The translations under genes and the position numbers were made by a program. DNA of 64,000 nucleotides from the NCBI GenBank assembly GCA_017398045.1, contig JAFQHI010000004.1, positions 25,362-89,361 on the forward strand, read 5' to 3'. Source of the DNA: Alistipes sp. Its GTDB lineage: Bacteria; Bacteroidota; Bacteroidia; Bacteroidales; Rikenellaceae. The number at the start of each line of letters is the position of its first letter. The stretch's first letter is position 1. A model generated the notes under the pieces. It did no database searches. It saw only the letters and a list, made by a program, of their open reading frames with translations, and had not been told where the DNA came from. Shown piece after piece: positions 44,928 through 52,340 of this stretch.

Positions 44928-45428
44928 ATGATGAAGAAAATCCGCAACCCCTGGATACCCCTGCTCGACGAAGGGTACAACTGCTTTGCCTGCGCTCCGA
45001 CCAACCCCAAAGGGTTGAAGATGGAGTTTTGGGAGGATGGCGACGAGTTGGTTTCGCTGTGGCGACCCACGCCCGACTACGAAGGATGGCTCGGCACCCT
45101 GCACGGGGGTATTCAATCGACCCTCATCGACGAAATAGGTGGCTGGTGGATTGGCCGCAAAAAGCAACTCTCGGCCATGACCACCAAACTCAATGTCAAG
45201 TTCATGAAGCCCGTCAGCTCGAAGCCCGAGGACGAAATTGAACTTCGCTGTCGCTTGAAGGAGGAGAAACGGACCTTCGTCACCATGCAGGTCACCCTCT
45301 CGCAACATGGCGAGGTACGTACCGAGGGCGAATTGACCTACTATTGCTTCTCGCGTGCAATGTCGGATGGTGCTTTTAAGTTCCAGCCCTTCCTTTTGGA
45401 GGAGGAGTGCAACGATTCGGAGGCGTAA
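44928..45428 (+). CDS. PaaI-like hotdog-fold thioesterase
   Basis: A 166-residue cytoplasmic acyl-CoA thioesterase-like protein. The start MMKKIRNPWIPLLDEGYNCFACAPTNPKGLKMEF carries the CFACxPxNPxGL segment seen in this subgroup. The central helix LHGGIQSTLIDEIGGWW holds the catalytic-region HGG(I)xxxxxDE pattern. The natural acyl-CoA is unknown. It is 19 bp after the pectate lyase, but that adjacency has no clear meaning. Confidence 0.85.
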   Translation: MMKKIRNPWIPLLDEGYNCFACAPTNPKGLKMEFWEDGDELVSLWRPTPDYEGWLGTLHGGIQSTLIDEIGGWWIGRKKQLSAMTTKLNVKFMKPVSSKPEDEIELRCRLKEEKRTFVTMQVTLSQHGEVRTEGELTYYCFSRAMSDGAFKFQPFLLEEECNDSEA

Positions 45429-45430
45429 AA

Positions 45431-45462
45431 TTTGGCGGTGGTAGCCCGTTTTGCTACCTTTG
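45431..45462 (+). promoter_or_regulatory. Promoter of the BaiN-like gene
   Basis: TTTG (45431-45434), 20 bp, TACCTTTG (45455-45462), packed into the 42-bp gap after the thioesterase stop. The ATG is only 8 bases after the -7 box, so the mRNA is leaderless or nearly so. Confidence 0.8.
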
Positions 45463-45470
45463 CAACCACT

Positions 45471-46760
45471 ATGGAAGAACTGAACCAAACACAAGAAATC
45501 CTCGAGCGCGAGCCGTATGATGTGATTGTCATCGGTGCAGGTGCGGCAGGTATGATGGCCGCAGGTACGGCTGCCAAAGCAGGCAAGCGGGTACTGCTCC
45601 TGGAAAAGATGGAGAAATCGGGGCGCAAGGTGCGCATCTCGGGCAAGGGACGTTGCAACGTGACGAATGCCCGTCCGGCAGAGGAGTTTTTGAACCACGT
45701 GCGCGTGAACCGCGAGTTCCTCACGCAGGCCTTCTCGGAGTTCAACAACCGCGCTACGATTCGCTTCTTCGAGCGTCAGGGCGTGAAGCTCGACATCGAG
45801 CGTGGCGAGCGTGTCTTTCCGCGTAGCGGCAAGGCGTGGGATATCGCCAACGCCCTGCTCGAATACTGCGTCGATAACGGCGTGAAGATTCTCTACGAGA
45901 CGCGCGTCACGGAGATTCTGACCCTCGGAGGTCGCATCTATGGCGTGCGCTACCGCAATAAGCGCGGCTTTGAGCGCAAGGAGGAGTGCCGCAAGGTGAT
46001 TCTTACGACCGGTGGCGTCTCCTATCCGGCTACGGGTTCGACGGGTGACGGCTACAACTTTGCGGCCGATTTGGGCCATACGATTGAGCCGTTGCGTCCC
46101 TCATTGACCCCCTTGAAAACGACCCATCCGCAGATGAAATACCTCCACGGCCTGCTGCTGCGCAACGTGCAGGCGACGCTCTTTGTGGATGGTGAACCGG
46201 TGTGCGAGGAGTTTGGCGAAATCGGCTTCTCGGAGCGTGGTATCGAGGGTGCTGTAGCCCTGCGTATGAGCCGCGATGCGGTGGATGCCCTCATTGACGG
46301 CAAGTCGGTAAAGCTGACCTTGGACCTCAAGTCGGCCCTCGACGAGGAGACCCTCCGCGCACGCATTGCCCGCGAAAGGGCAGAGATGGCCCCCACGGAG
46401 TTCTTCTCGGAGCTGCTGCGACGCCTGGTGCCGAAGCCCCTGGTCTTCCCCCTCTCGCGCGAGCTGGATATCCACTCGAAGCAGTACCTGTCGAAGCTCA
46501 CGGACGAGGAGGTGACGCGCCTGATTAAGACGCTTAAGAAGCTCACGTTCCCCATTTCGGACTACGCTCCCTTTGAGTATGCCGTGACGACGGCAGGAGG
46601 TGTGCGCTGCTCGGAGGTGAACCCCTACACGATGGAGTCGCTCCTCGTAAAGGGTCTCTACATGGCAGGCGAAGTGCTTGATTTGGATGCCAATACGGGT
46701 GGCTACAACCTCCAAATTGCCTTCTCGACCGGCCGTCTGGCAGGACTGTTGAAAGAGTAA
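45471..46760 (+). CDS. BaiN/HI0933-like flavoprotein
   Basis: A 429-residue FAD-dependent oxidoreductase. The Rossmann dinucleotide site is DVIVIGAGAAGMMAAGTAAKAGKRVLLLEK; family motifs GRKVRISGKGRCNVTNA, FPRSGKAWDI, TGGVSYPATGSTGDGY and the C-terminal ITTAGGVRCSEVNPYTMESLLVKGLYMAGEVLDLDANTGGYNLQIAFSTG are intact. The HI0933 family includes BaiN, a reductase in bile-acid 7-dehydroxylation, but most members have no known role and no bai genes are nearby. The start at 45471 is fixed by the promoter. Confidence 0.9.
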   Translation: MEELNQTQEILEREPYDVIVIGAGAAGMMAAGTAAKAGKRVLLLEKMEKSGRKVRISGKGRCNVTNARPAEEFLNHVRVNREFLTQAFSEFNNRATIRFFERQGVKLDIERGERVFPRSGKAWDIANALLEYCVDNGVKILYETRVTEILTLGGRIYGVRYRNKRGFERKEECRKVILTTGGVSYPATGSTGDGYNFAADLGHTIEPLRPSLTPLKTTHPQMKYLHGLLLRNVQATLFVDGEPVCEEFGEIGFSERGIEGAVALRMSRDAVDALIDGKSVKLTLDLKSALDEETLRARIARERAEMAPTEFFSELLRRLVPKPLVFPLSRELDIHSKQYLSKLTDEEVTRLIKTLKKLTFPISDYAPFEYAVTTAGGVRCSEVNPYTMESLLVKGLYMAGEVLDLDANTGGYNLQIAFSTGRLAGLLKE

Positions 46761-46832
46761 AGAGAGTAAAGATACTTTTACGCCTTTCTCGCCTTTTACG
46801 CCTTTAGCACCCTTTAGTAACCCTTAAAAGCC
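46760..46832. repeat. CCTTTAGCACCCTTTAG word-repeat tract
   Basis: TTTACGCCTTTCTCGCC, TTTACGCCTTTAGCACC and CCTTTAGTAACC words between the BaiN-like gene and the next gene. Confidence 0.7.
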
Positions 46833-46837
46833 GACCA

Positions 46838-47350
46838 TTGAAACTCCGCAACCTCAAACGTCGCCTGTATGGGCTTACGACGCTCCCTGAAAGGGTGTCG
46901 CGGGTGCGCTATTTCCGTGGTCACGGGGTTCATTCGCCCTTTGTCTATCAGTTGGTGCGCCAAGCCTTTATGCGGCGTGAGGTGGTGACCCGCGAACCGG
47001 TACTCTATGAGGCGTTGCGCGAGCGGGGCTTTCCGTTAAAGCGGGCCGTGCAGTTGCAGAACCTCTACACCCATTGTCGCTATCACTCCTTCTCGATTGA
47101 TGCGCTGGACAACCCCTGCGACCTCTGCGTGGTGAGCGAAAAGAGCAACGAAGAGACAACCCGTGAGCTGGTCGAACGGGCGGCTCGTCGCCATACGACC
47201 GTCGTACTACTCTCGCCCTACGAGGGGCGCAATCGGGCAGTCATGTGCCGCGAAATAGTTGAGAACCACGGCTGTACGTCGGTCGATAAGCGGGCTTTTC
47301 TGGTGCTTTTCAGCGACCCTAAATTGCCAAAACAACACTACCGCATATGA
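46838..47350 (+). CDS. Shortened methyltransferase-like protein, TTG start
   Basis: A 170-residue protein that begins at TTG (46838); no ATG is available upstream before an in-frame TAG at 46805. Its N-terminal YFRGHGVHSPFVYQLVRQAF matches the start of Bacteroidota class I methyltransferase-like proteins (HSPFVY). Its C-terminus (AFLVLFSDPKLPKQHYRI) resembles their end. The SAM-binding core expected in between is missing, so it is probably not an active methyltransferase. Function is unknown. It overlaps pduO by 4 bp (ATGA), so the two are cotranslated. Confidence 0.65.
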   Translation: MKLRNLKRRLYGLTTLPERVSRVRYFRGHGVHSPFVYQLVRQAFMRREVVTREPVLYEALRERGFPLKRAVQLQNLYTHCRYHSFSIDALDNPCDLCVVSEKSNEETTRELVERAARRHTTVVLLSPYEGRNRAVMCREIVENHGCTSVDKRAFLVLFSDPKLPKQHYRI

Positions 47351-47904
47351 AAATCTACACGAAACAAGGTGATAGCGGCCTCACGTCGCTCATCGGAGGG
47401 GAGCGGGTCTTTAAGACCGATTCGCGTGTCGAGGCCTACGGCACGGTGGACGAGTTGTCGGCCTTCGTGGCGATGCTCGCAGACCTGCTCAACGCCGAGG
47501 AGGGGATGGCTACGTACATCACCGAGCTGCACCGCATCCTGACCGACGCCATGACGGTCGAGGCCCTGCTGGCCGTAGGCGAGGGGGGCGAAGGCAAGGT
47601 GGGGGCGTTGCCCGCCACAGCCGTAACGATGCTTGAGCAGGCCATTGACCGAATGCAGGCCGAGGTGCCGCCCATCACGAAGTTCACCCTTCCTGGGGGA
47701 CATCCCGTGCTGTCGATGTGCCACATCTGCCGTACCGTGAGCCGTCGTGCCGAGCGTGCCGCGTTGCGTGCCGACCGCGACCACGAGGCGGGCGTTCCCG
47801 TCGAGGTGAAACAGTGGCTCAACCGCCTCTCGGACTACTTCTACCTCTTGGGGCGCAGACTGACCCTCGCACTCGACGTGGAGGAGGTGGAGTGGATTCC
47901 GTAG
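47347..47904 (+). CDS. Cob(I)alamin adenosyltransferase, PduO type
   Basis: A 185-residue cytoplasmic enzyme that makes adenosylcobalamin from ATP and cob(I)alamin. PduO motifs are MKIYTKQGDSGLTSLIGGERVFKTD (ATP-binding N-terminus), VEAYGTVDELSAFV, and LSMCHICRTVSRRAERAALR with the Arg cluster; WLNRLSDYFYLLGRRL closes the family. It overlaps the upstream gene by 4 bp. Cobalamin-dependent enzymes are not in this window. Confidence 0.93.
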   Translation: MKIYTKQGDSGLTSLIGGERVFKTDSRVEAYGTVDELSAFVAMLADLLNAEEGMATYITELHRILTDAMTVEALLAVGEGGEGKVGALPATAVTMLEQAIDRMQAEVPPITKFTLPGGHPVLSMCHICRTVSRRAERAALRADRDHEAGVPVEVKQWLNRLSDYFYLLGRRLTLALDVEEVEWIP

Positions 47905-47924
47905 CAGGGGAGCCGGCCAAGCAT

Positions 47925-47968
47925 GAAAAAAGGTTGCTCAACATGAAAGTTGAACAACCTTTTTTTGT
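47925..47968. terminator. Intrinsic terminator
   Basis: Stem AAAAAAGGTTG...CAACCTTTTTTT with an inner TCAAC-atgaaa-GTTGA hairpin (47926-47966). It follows pduO and, in reverse, the DUF2795 gene. Confidence 0.85.
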
Positions 47969-48039
47969 AGCGATGGAATAACAAGCGGATTTTCGGGGCG
48001 CGCTGAACGCCAAAATCGCCTTGTCACGTAACCTTTCTC

Positions 48040-48261
48040 CTAATACTCCTCCTCGTTGAAGAAGAAATCGTCCTTCGAGGGATAGTCGGGCCAGATGTCC
48101 TCAATCGACTCGTAGATATCACCCTCGTCCTCAATCTCTTGCAGATTCTCCAACACCTCCAGCGGTGCGCCGCTGCGTACAGCGTAGTCAATCAGCTCCT
48201 CTTTCGTTGCCGGCCAGGGGGCGTCTTCCAATTTGGAAGCAAGTTCCAGTGTCCAATACAT
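48040..48261 (-). CDS. DUF2795-like small acidic protein
   Basis: A 73-residue protein, MYWTLELASKLEDAPWPATKEELIDYAVRSGAPLEVLENLQEIEDEGDIYESIEDIWPDYPSKDDFFFNEEEY in outline: a helical start, the APLEVLENLQ segment and a very acidic C-terminus. This small family is very strongly conserved across Bacteroidota, and its function is unknown. It has its own promoter at 48338. Confidence 0.85.
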   Translation of the reverse strand: MYWTLELASKLEDAPWPATKEELIDYAVRSGAPLEVLENLQEIEDEGDIYESIEDIWPDYPSKDDFFFNEEEY

Positions 48262-48337
48262 TGTGTTGTTGGTTTAAGTGCTTTATAATCAGTTATTTAT
48301 TTTCGTAATAAATCACCATCCCCGCATTTCGGGTTTG

Positions 48338-48345
48338 CAAAAGTA
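48338..48345 (-). promoter_or_regulatory. Promoter -7 box of the DUF2795 gene
   Basis: TACTTTTG on the minus strand, 77 bases before the start; CAAA on the plus strand at 48368-48371 could be its TTTG partner (22-bp gap). Confidence 0.55.
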
Positions 48346-48424
48346 TAAAAAAAATGGGAATTCCAAGCAAAAAGCATTAAAAATCACCATTTTTCGTACC
48401 TTTTAGCAACCTGACTTCGGCAGA

Positions 48425-48514
48425 GGGAAAGAGGAGTTAATGGCGAAAAGGGCGAGAAGAGCATTTACCTTAAGGAACTTTAAGCAACCTTAAGTCACCT
48501 TTAGCAACCTTTAT
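48425..48514. repeat. AAGGGCGAGAAG/CCTTAAGCAACC word-repeat tract
   Basis: A purine half (GGAGTTAATGGCGAAAAGGG) followed by CCTTAAGG, CTTTAAGCAACC and CTTAAGTCACC words. It lies between the DUF2795 gene and the PorT terminator. Confidence 0.75.
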
Positions 48515-48552
48515 AAAAAAAAGCCCCAGCACGATGCTGGGGCTTTTTTTTT
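48515..48552. terminator. Strong intrinsic terminator of the PorT-like gene
   Basis: 17-bp stem AAAAAAAAGCCCCAGCA/TGCTGGGGCTTTTTTTT with a 3-base loop CGA (48515-48551), ending on the PorT stop codon. Confidence 0.92.
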
Positions 48553-49132
48553 AGAAGTTGTAACCCACCGAGAGGAAGAAGGTGCGGTGTTTCATCTTGC
48601 CCACCTTGCCGGCATCGAAGAGGCTGTAGTCATAGCCTGCCGAGAGGAGGAACTGACGCCATTCGCCTGTAAACGAGGCGCGGACACCGAAGTCGGAACG
48701 CTCCAGATACTTATCGCCGAAGGTGTCGAACTTCTCGCCTTCGAACTTCACGTTACCGCCCACACCGAGGCCGTAATAGAAACCGGCCGAGGGGTAGAGC
48801 GTAAACTCCTTGCCTGCCACAAACTTATAGTTCACCAAGAGGGGAACCTCGAGGTAGTAGGCGTTGCACTTATTCGCACCATCGACCTTGTAGCCCTTCT
48901 GCGAAAGGTAGAGACCCGTCTCGAGATAGATGGGAGCCTTCTTGGTCAAAAGACGCTGATAGACACCACCCACGTGGAAACCGCCATTGGCATCGTAGGT
49001 CACGCCGTCGGTCTTCATCTTCGAGATGTTCAAACCGGCACGCACGCCAATCGACTGCTCGTAGAATTTCTGTTGCGCCATAGCACCCGTCGCCAGCATC
49101 AGGGCAAGGAGTGCGAAAATCACCTTTTTCAT
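48551..49132 (-). CDS. PorT-family outer-membrane beta-barrel protein
   Basis: A 193-residue outer-membrane protein: signal MKKVIFALLALMLATGAMAQ, then eight or so amphipathic strands (IGVRAGLNISKMKTDG, IYLETGLYLSQKGYKV, YYLEVPLLVNYKFV, LYPSAGFYYGLGVGGNVKF) and a C-terminal aromatic (VGYNF). The pattern matches the PorT/OMP_b-brl_2 family. Porphyromonas PorT is in type IX secretion, but most family members have no known role. No gliding or T9SS genes are adjacent. Confidence 0.85.
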   Translation of the reverse strand: MKKVIFALLALMLATGAMAQQKFYEQSIGVRAGLNISKMKTDGVTYDANGGFHVGGVYQRLLTKKAPIYLETGLYLSQKGYKVDGANKCNAYYLEVPLLVNYKFVAGKEFTLYPSAGFYYGLGVGGNVKFEGEKFDTFGDKYLERSDFGVRASFTGEWRQFLLSAGYDYSLFDAGKVGKMKHRTFFLSVGYNF

Positions 49133-49205
49133 CTGCTTATCTTTTTTTTAGTTCTATACTTTTCGAATCTTCGGGGAGCATCGGTCGCCCCAAACTTTAC
49201 CCTAC

Positions 49206-49213
49206 AAATATAA
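49206..49213 (-). promoter_or_regulatory. Promoter -7 box of the PorT-like gene
   Basis: TATATTTG on the minus strand, 74 bases before the start; upstream box unclear. Confidence 0.5.
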
Positions 49214-49256
49214 CAAGATATTTCCACTTTTCGTATCCCGACCTTACAAAATGACG

Positions 49257-49293
49257 AAAAAAACACCGAAACGGAGGTCGAATCGGTGTTTTG
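49257..49293 (-). terminator. Intrinsic terminator of the beta-helix gene
   Basis: Stem AAAACACCGA/TCGGTGTTTT (49261-49270, 49284-49293), then T-run on the minus strand. Confidence 0.8.
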
Positions 49294-49304
49294 CAGGGCG
49301 GGGA

Positions 49305-51830
49305 TTACTCCCAATCGAGCTTCAGATGGTGGAGCAGCACGGCACTCTCACCACACGAACCGGTGTATTGCAGGGCAAAACCACCGTGGCCGTTCGTTGC
49401 AACCTCGGCCTCCAGCTCAACGCTTTGGGGCAGGTGCTTCGTCTCCTCGGGTAGCGGGGTAGTGGTCGAAGCCGTAGCGCGAAGCGTGGTCCCCTTCAGC
49501 TCGACGACGAGCGTGCAGTCGGTGCGGAAGCAGGGCGACGATACCGGCTCGGTGAGGGGCGTGATGGTGCCGTTTTCGTACTTCACGAGGAGGAAATCCA
49601 CGGCATTGCTGTACTTCGTGGTACGAATCAGGCGCAGGCCGTAGCCCGTGAGGGTGCGGGTGTCGAACTTCAGGCACACATCCATATACTGACCCGTTGC
49701 CGAACCAAAGCCCTGACCGGCCGTCTTGGCTGCATCGCAATTCAGCTCGACGCGCATATTATTATAGGTACCTTTGAGCGGCGTGTACATCAGTCGCGCA
49801 CCCTTCTGCACCTGGAACAGACCCTCGCCCACGGCACCGTTGATGCTCGCACCATAGACCCAGGCCGGACGCTCCGCGCGGGGCTTCCAACTGTAGGCCT
49901 CCGTATCGCTCGGCTTGAAGCTATCGACCGTCCAGAAACCCTCCTTCACAAGGGGCTGATTCACAGCGGGGAACTGCTCAAAGTCGGTCTCAAACGTACT
50001 ATTGCGCACCACATCCGAGCGCGTGAGTCTGCGCTTCGACACAACGCGCACCTCCTCGCCTTTGACCGAGCGGACGTGCTTCGGTGCAACACCTGCCACG
50101 AGGTAGTAACCCGCATAGTCGGCACGCAACGCAATCTCCTTCAGGGGGTTATTGTGGCGCGTCACGGCCACCGCTACGGCATCGCTGCCTTCGCGCTTCG
50201 AGGCCACATACCACGTCACTTCGGAGTGGTCCTTGCGTCCACCGAGGTCGAGGTGATAATGCACGTGTGCCATGCCATAGCCGTAGTGCATCTCGGGAGC
50301 CTCCTCCAGCTCGGGAGCCTCCTTCAGGTCGGGCTTCACGGTCAGTTCCACGGCCGCCTCATGGCCCTCGTCGGTCGAAGCCAGAAGCATAAAGCGCACA
50401 GCCTCGTCATCATCGTTTAAGGGAGTGACTACCAATTCGTTACCAACCGTGGTGGAGAGCTTGACGTACTTTTCGTAGCCCCCTTCGACGCGCCAACGAA
50501 TCGGACGGTTGTTGAGCGGGAAATTGACATGCCGATTCAGCGAAGCCTTCACCGTCAACGCCTCACCGCCCGTAGTCAGCTCGGCCACACGGGGTTCAAC
50601 CTGCAAGCCGGTGGCTATCGCGCCATAGTCGTAATCATCGCGTTTAGAGAGCTTTTCGACACGCTCACGCACCCCTTGGGGGTCCCAATCGTCGTCACCG
50701 CGCAGGAGGTTGTAGGTGTTGTAGAATACGCCCTCTTCGTCCTCCAAGCGGTAGGCCTTCAGCACCTTTTCGCGCTCCATGGTCACCGTGTTGTAGGGTT
50801 TGTCGGCACCGATAAGAATCGGCTGACCGTTGGCCGTCACGTTGTATTGGTAGCCACGCAGCCAATCGGCAGGCGTGTGGGTCCAACCGGCATAGAGGTG
50901 GCCTGCGCTGTGGTAGCGGCAATCGACCACCGAGAGGGGATTCTGCGCCTTGCAGAAGTATTGGCGCGGCACCTCATGCTCGACATAGAAGTCGCAATCG
51001 AGGAAAATAGCACCGCCACGGTCGGAGTTGTAGAAGGGCTTCTGACCGTAGAAACCAAGCGTACAGCCCACATAAAGGCCCGTCGAGGTGAGGGCATCGT
51101 CAGTCGATTCCATGTGGCAGTTCTCGAACAGGATGCGCTTTGCACCTGCCAGGGGACACATATTGAGTCGGCTCAAGAAGTGGACATTACGCGCCACGAT
51201 GCGATCGCCATGGCAGTAGGCCACGTGTGCCTGCGTGATGGCCGAGTTGCGCTTCTTGCGTCCCAATTCGGGTTTGAGGGGGTATTCGAGGTCGATGTTG
51301 CAGAAGTTGCCCATCGTGAGGTTCTCGAAACGCATACCGTCGCCCGTGAGGTCGAACATCGTGAAGTTACCCACAGCACCCTGCGTCTGACCGCGTGCCG
51401 AAGCCAGCACCACCGCACGGGGGTTGGGGTTCAGACCCTCCAGCTCGAGGTAGGGGCAGTTGATGACCATACCGAAGGGATACTCGCCCTTCGAACCGCG
51501 GATGTAGTCATCGTCGGGGTCATCGACCCAATAGACCCACGGGGCGATATAAACCCGCATGGGGTTGTCGGCCGTACCTTCGAGGAGGGCTTTGGCCGCC
51601 TTCTGGAAGGTGTTATAGACATGGGGGAGCGCAGCCGCCTCCTCATCCGAGAGCGAACCATCGAGGTAGATGGCGTGGTCGGAGAGGGTGATGGTACGTC
51701 CCGCGTAGTGAATCGTCCCCTCTTTGAGCAGAATGGGATGGTCGGCATCGAGGGAGCGTTGCTCGCGTGGCTGTGCCTGTGCGGTCAGGAGCAACGACAC
51801 AGCCATGAGTAGGGCGAAAAAGTGTTTCAT
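49305..51830 (-). CDS. Large exported right-handed beta-helix protein (pectinesterase-like fold)
   Basis: An 841-residue secreted protein with signal MKHFFALLMAVSLLLTAQAQ. Residues ~60-330 show beta-helix features: MRVYIAPWVYWVDDPDDDYI, YLELEGLNPNPRAVVLAS, MRFENLTMGNFCNIDLEY, RIVARNVHFLSRLNM, RILFENCHMESTDDALTS. This resembles pectinesterase/pectate-lyase-type helices, but a catalytic set is not clear. Beta-sandwich segments follow, and the last ~220 residues look like a carbohydrate-binding-like module (FGSATGQYMDVCLKFDTRTLTGYGLRLIRTTKYSN). The role is probably polysaccharide breakdown. The start at 51830 is set by the signal peptide. Confidence 0.65.
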   Translation of the reverse strand: MKHFFALLMAVSLLLTAQAQPREQRSLDADHPILLKEGTIHYAGRTITLSDHAIYLDGSLSDEEAAALPHVYNTFQKAAKALLEGTADNPMRVYIAPWVYWVDDPDDDYIRGSKGEYPFGMVINCPYLELEGLNPNPRAVVLASARGQTQGAVGNFTMFDLTGDGMRFENLTMGNFCNIDLEYPLKPELGRKKRNSAITQAHVAYCHGDRIVARNVHFLSRLNMCPLAGAKRILFENCHMESTDDALTSTGLYVGCTLGFYGQKPFYNSDRGGAIFLDCDFYVEHEVPRQYFCKAQNPLSVVDCRYHSAGHLYAGWTHTPADWLRGYQYNVTANGQPILIGADKPYNTVTMEREKVLKAYRLEDEEGVFYNTYNLLRGDDDWDPQGVRERVEKLSKRDDYDYGAIATGLQVEPRVAELTTGGEALTVKASLNRHVNFPLNNRPIRWRVEGGYEKYVKLSTTVGNELVVTPLNDDDEAVRFMLLASTDEGHEAAVELTVKPDLKEAPELEEAPEMHYGYGMAHVHYHLDLGGRKDHSEVTWYVASKREGSDAVAVAVTRHNNPLKEIALRADYAGYYLVAGVAPKHVRSVKGEEVRVVSKRRLTRSDVVRNSTFETDFEQFPAVNQPLVKEGFWTVDSFKPSDTEAYSWKPRAERPAWVYGASINGAVGEGLFQVQKGARLMYTPLKGTYNNMRVELNCDAAKTAGQGFGSATGQYMDVCLKFDTRTLTGYGLRLIRTTKYSNAVDFLLVKYENGTITPLTEPVSSPCFRTDCTLVVELKGTTLRATASTTTPLPEETKHLPQSVELEAEVATNGHGGFALQYTGSCGESAVLLHHLKLDWE

Positions 51831-51859
51831 GGAAATAAAGTTTGGTTGGTTAGTTTTCA

Positions 51860-51867
51860 CAAATATA
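51860..51867 (-). promoter_or_regulatory. Promoter -7 box of the beta-helix gene
   Basis: TATATTTG on the minus strand, 30 bases before the start; no clear TTTG partner. Confidence 0.55.
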
Positions 51868-51888
51868 CGAAAAAAGTTTGGGAATAAT

Positions 51889-51919
51889 TTTGCATTTTCG
51901 ATTTTTAGCGTTACTTTTG
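51889..51919 (+). promoter_or_regulatory. Promoter of tRNA-Pro
   Basis: TTTG (51889-51892), 19 bp, TACTTTTG (51912-51919), 28 bases before the tRNA 5' end. Confidence 0.75.
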
Positions 51920-51947
51920 TGCGCTCTTACGAATGAAAGAGTTTGTT

Positions 51948-52022
51948 CGGGGTGTAGCGCAGTCCGGTTAGCGCGCCAGCTTCGGGAGTTGGAGGTCGCT
52001 GGTTCGAATCCAGTCTCCCCGA
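51948..52022 (+). tRNA. tRNA-Pro(CGG)
   Basis: A 75-base cloverleaf: acceptor CGGGGTG/CTCCCCG (one T-T mismatch), D-arm GCGC/GCGC, anticodon stem CCAGC/GTTGG with loop TTCGGGA (anticodon CGG) and T-arm GCTGG-TTCGAAT-CCAGT. The discriminator is A52022; CCA is not encoded. Confidence 0.93.
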
Positions 52023-52152
52023 CAAAGCAACGACAAGGCCACAACGCAAGTTGTGGCTTTTGTTGTTTATAGGGCTGGCGCAAGGCTCGCTTGCAGACAG
52101 CACCTATTAAACAACAAAGAAGCAGCTTTCAGCTGCCTTGTCGTTGCTTTGT
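52022..52152 (+). other. Four-way-junction structured element beginning at the tRNA-Pro 3' end
   Basis: An 18-bp perfect inverted repeat (52022-52039, 52135-52152) closes the element. Inside are an 8-bp hairpin GCCACAAC-gcaa-GTTGTGGC (52038-52057), a long arm (52058-52118) of about 15 bp with two single-base bulges capped by GCTG/CAGC and GCAAG/CTTGC, and a 6-bp hairpin GCAGCT-ttc-AGCTGC (52122-52136). When the two base pairs shared by arms are split, only about three junction bases are unpaired. No coding sequence is supported. It could be a small RNA, a processed tRNA trailer or a mobile-element remnant. Confidence 0.7.
52038..52061 (+). terminator. Probable terminator after tRNA-Pro
   Basis: 8-bp stem GCCACAAC/GTTGTGGC with GCAA loop, then TTTTGTTGTTT. 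It is also the 5' arm of the four-way junction, so the two structures compete or nest. Confidence 0.6.
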
Positions 52153-52230
52153 ACCCTTGCAAAGGGGTCCACCTGGAAAGGCGTCGCGGAGCAGGCTCTG
52201 CCTGCGGAGCAGCCAATCCAGGCTCCCACG
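52153..52230 (+). other. Second hairpin module downstream of tRNA-Pro
   Basis: CCCTT-gca-AAGGG (52154-52166), then CCTGGA (52172-52177) paired with TCCAGG (52217-52222) around GCAGGC-tct-GCCTGC (52191-52205). GC-rich, non-coding. It directly follows the four-way junction. Confidence 0.55.
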
Positions 52231-52239
52231 ATGGGGGAA

Positions 52240-52337
52240 GGGCGTGAAAGGCGAAAAGGGCGATAAAGGCAACTAAAGGTAATTAAGGGAAACCTTTAGC
52301 AACCTTTAGTAACCTTTAGCAACCTTTAACCCCCCTC
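52240..52337. repeat. GGCGAAAAGGGCG/CCTTTAGCAACC word-repeat tract
   Basis: A purine half (AAAGGCGAAAAGGGCGATAA) followed by three close copies of CCTTTAGCAACC/CCTTTAGTAACC (52290-52330). The two halves are complementary in type, so the tract is an imperfect inverted repeat. Confidence 0.8.
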
Positions 52338-52340
52338 ATA

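Noticed and set aside
52053-52276. Two short plus-strand frames after tRNA-Pro
   Set aside because: They overlap each other and the base-paired arms of the structured element; no family features or start context.
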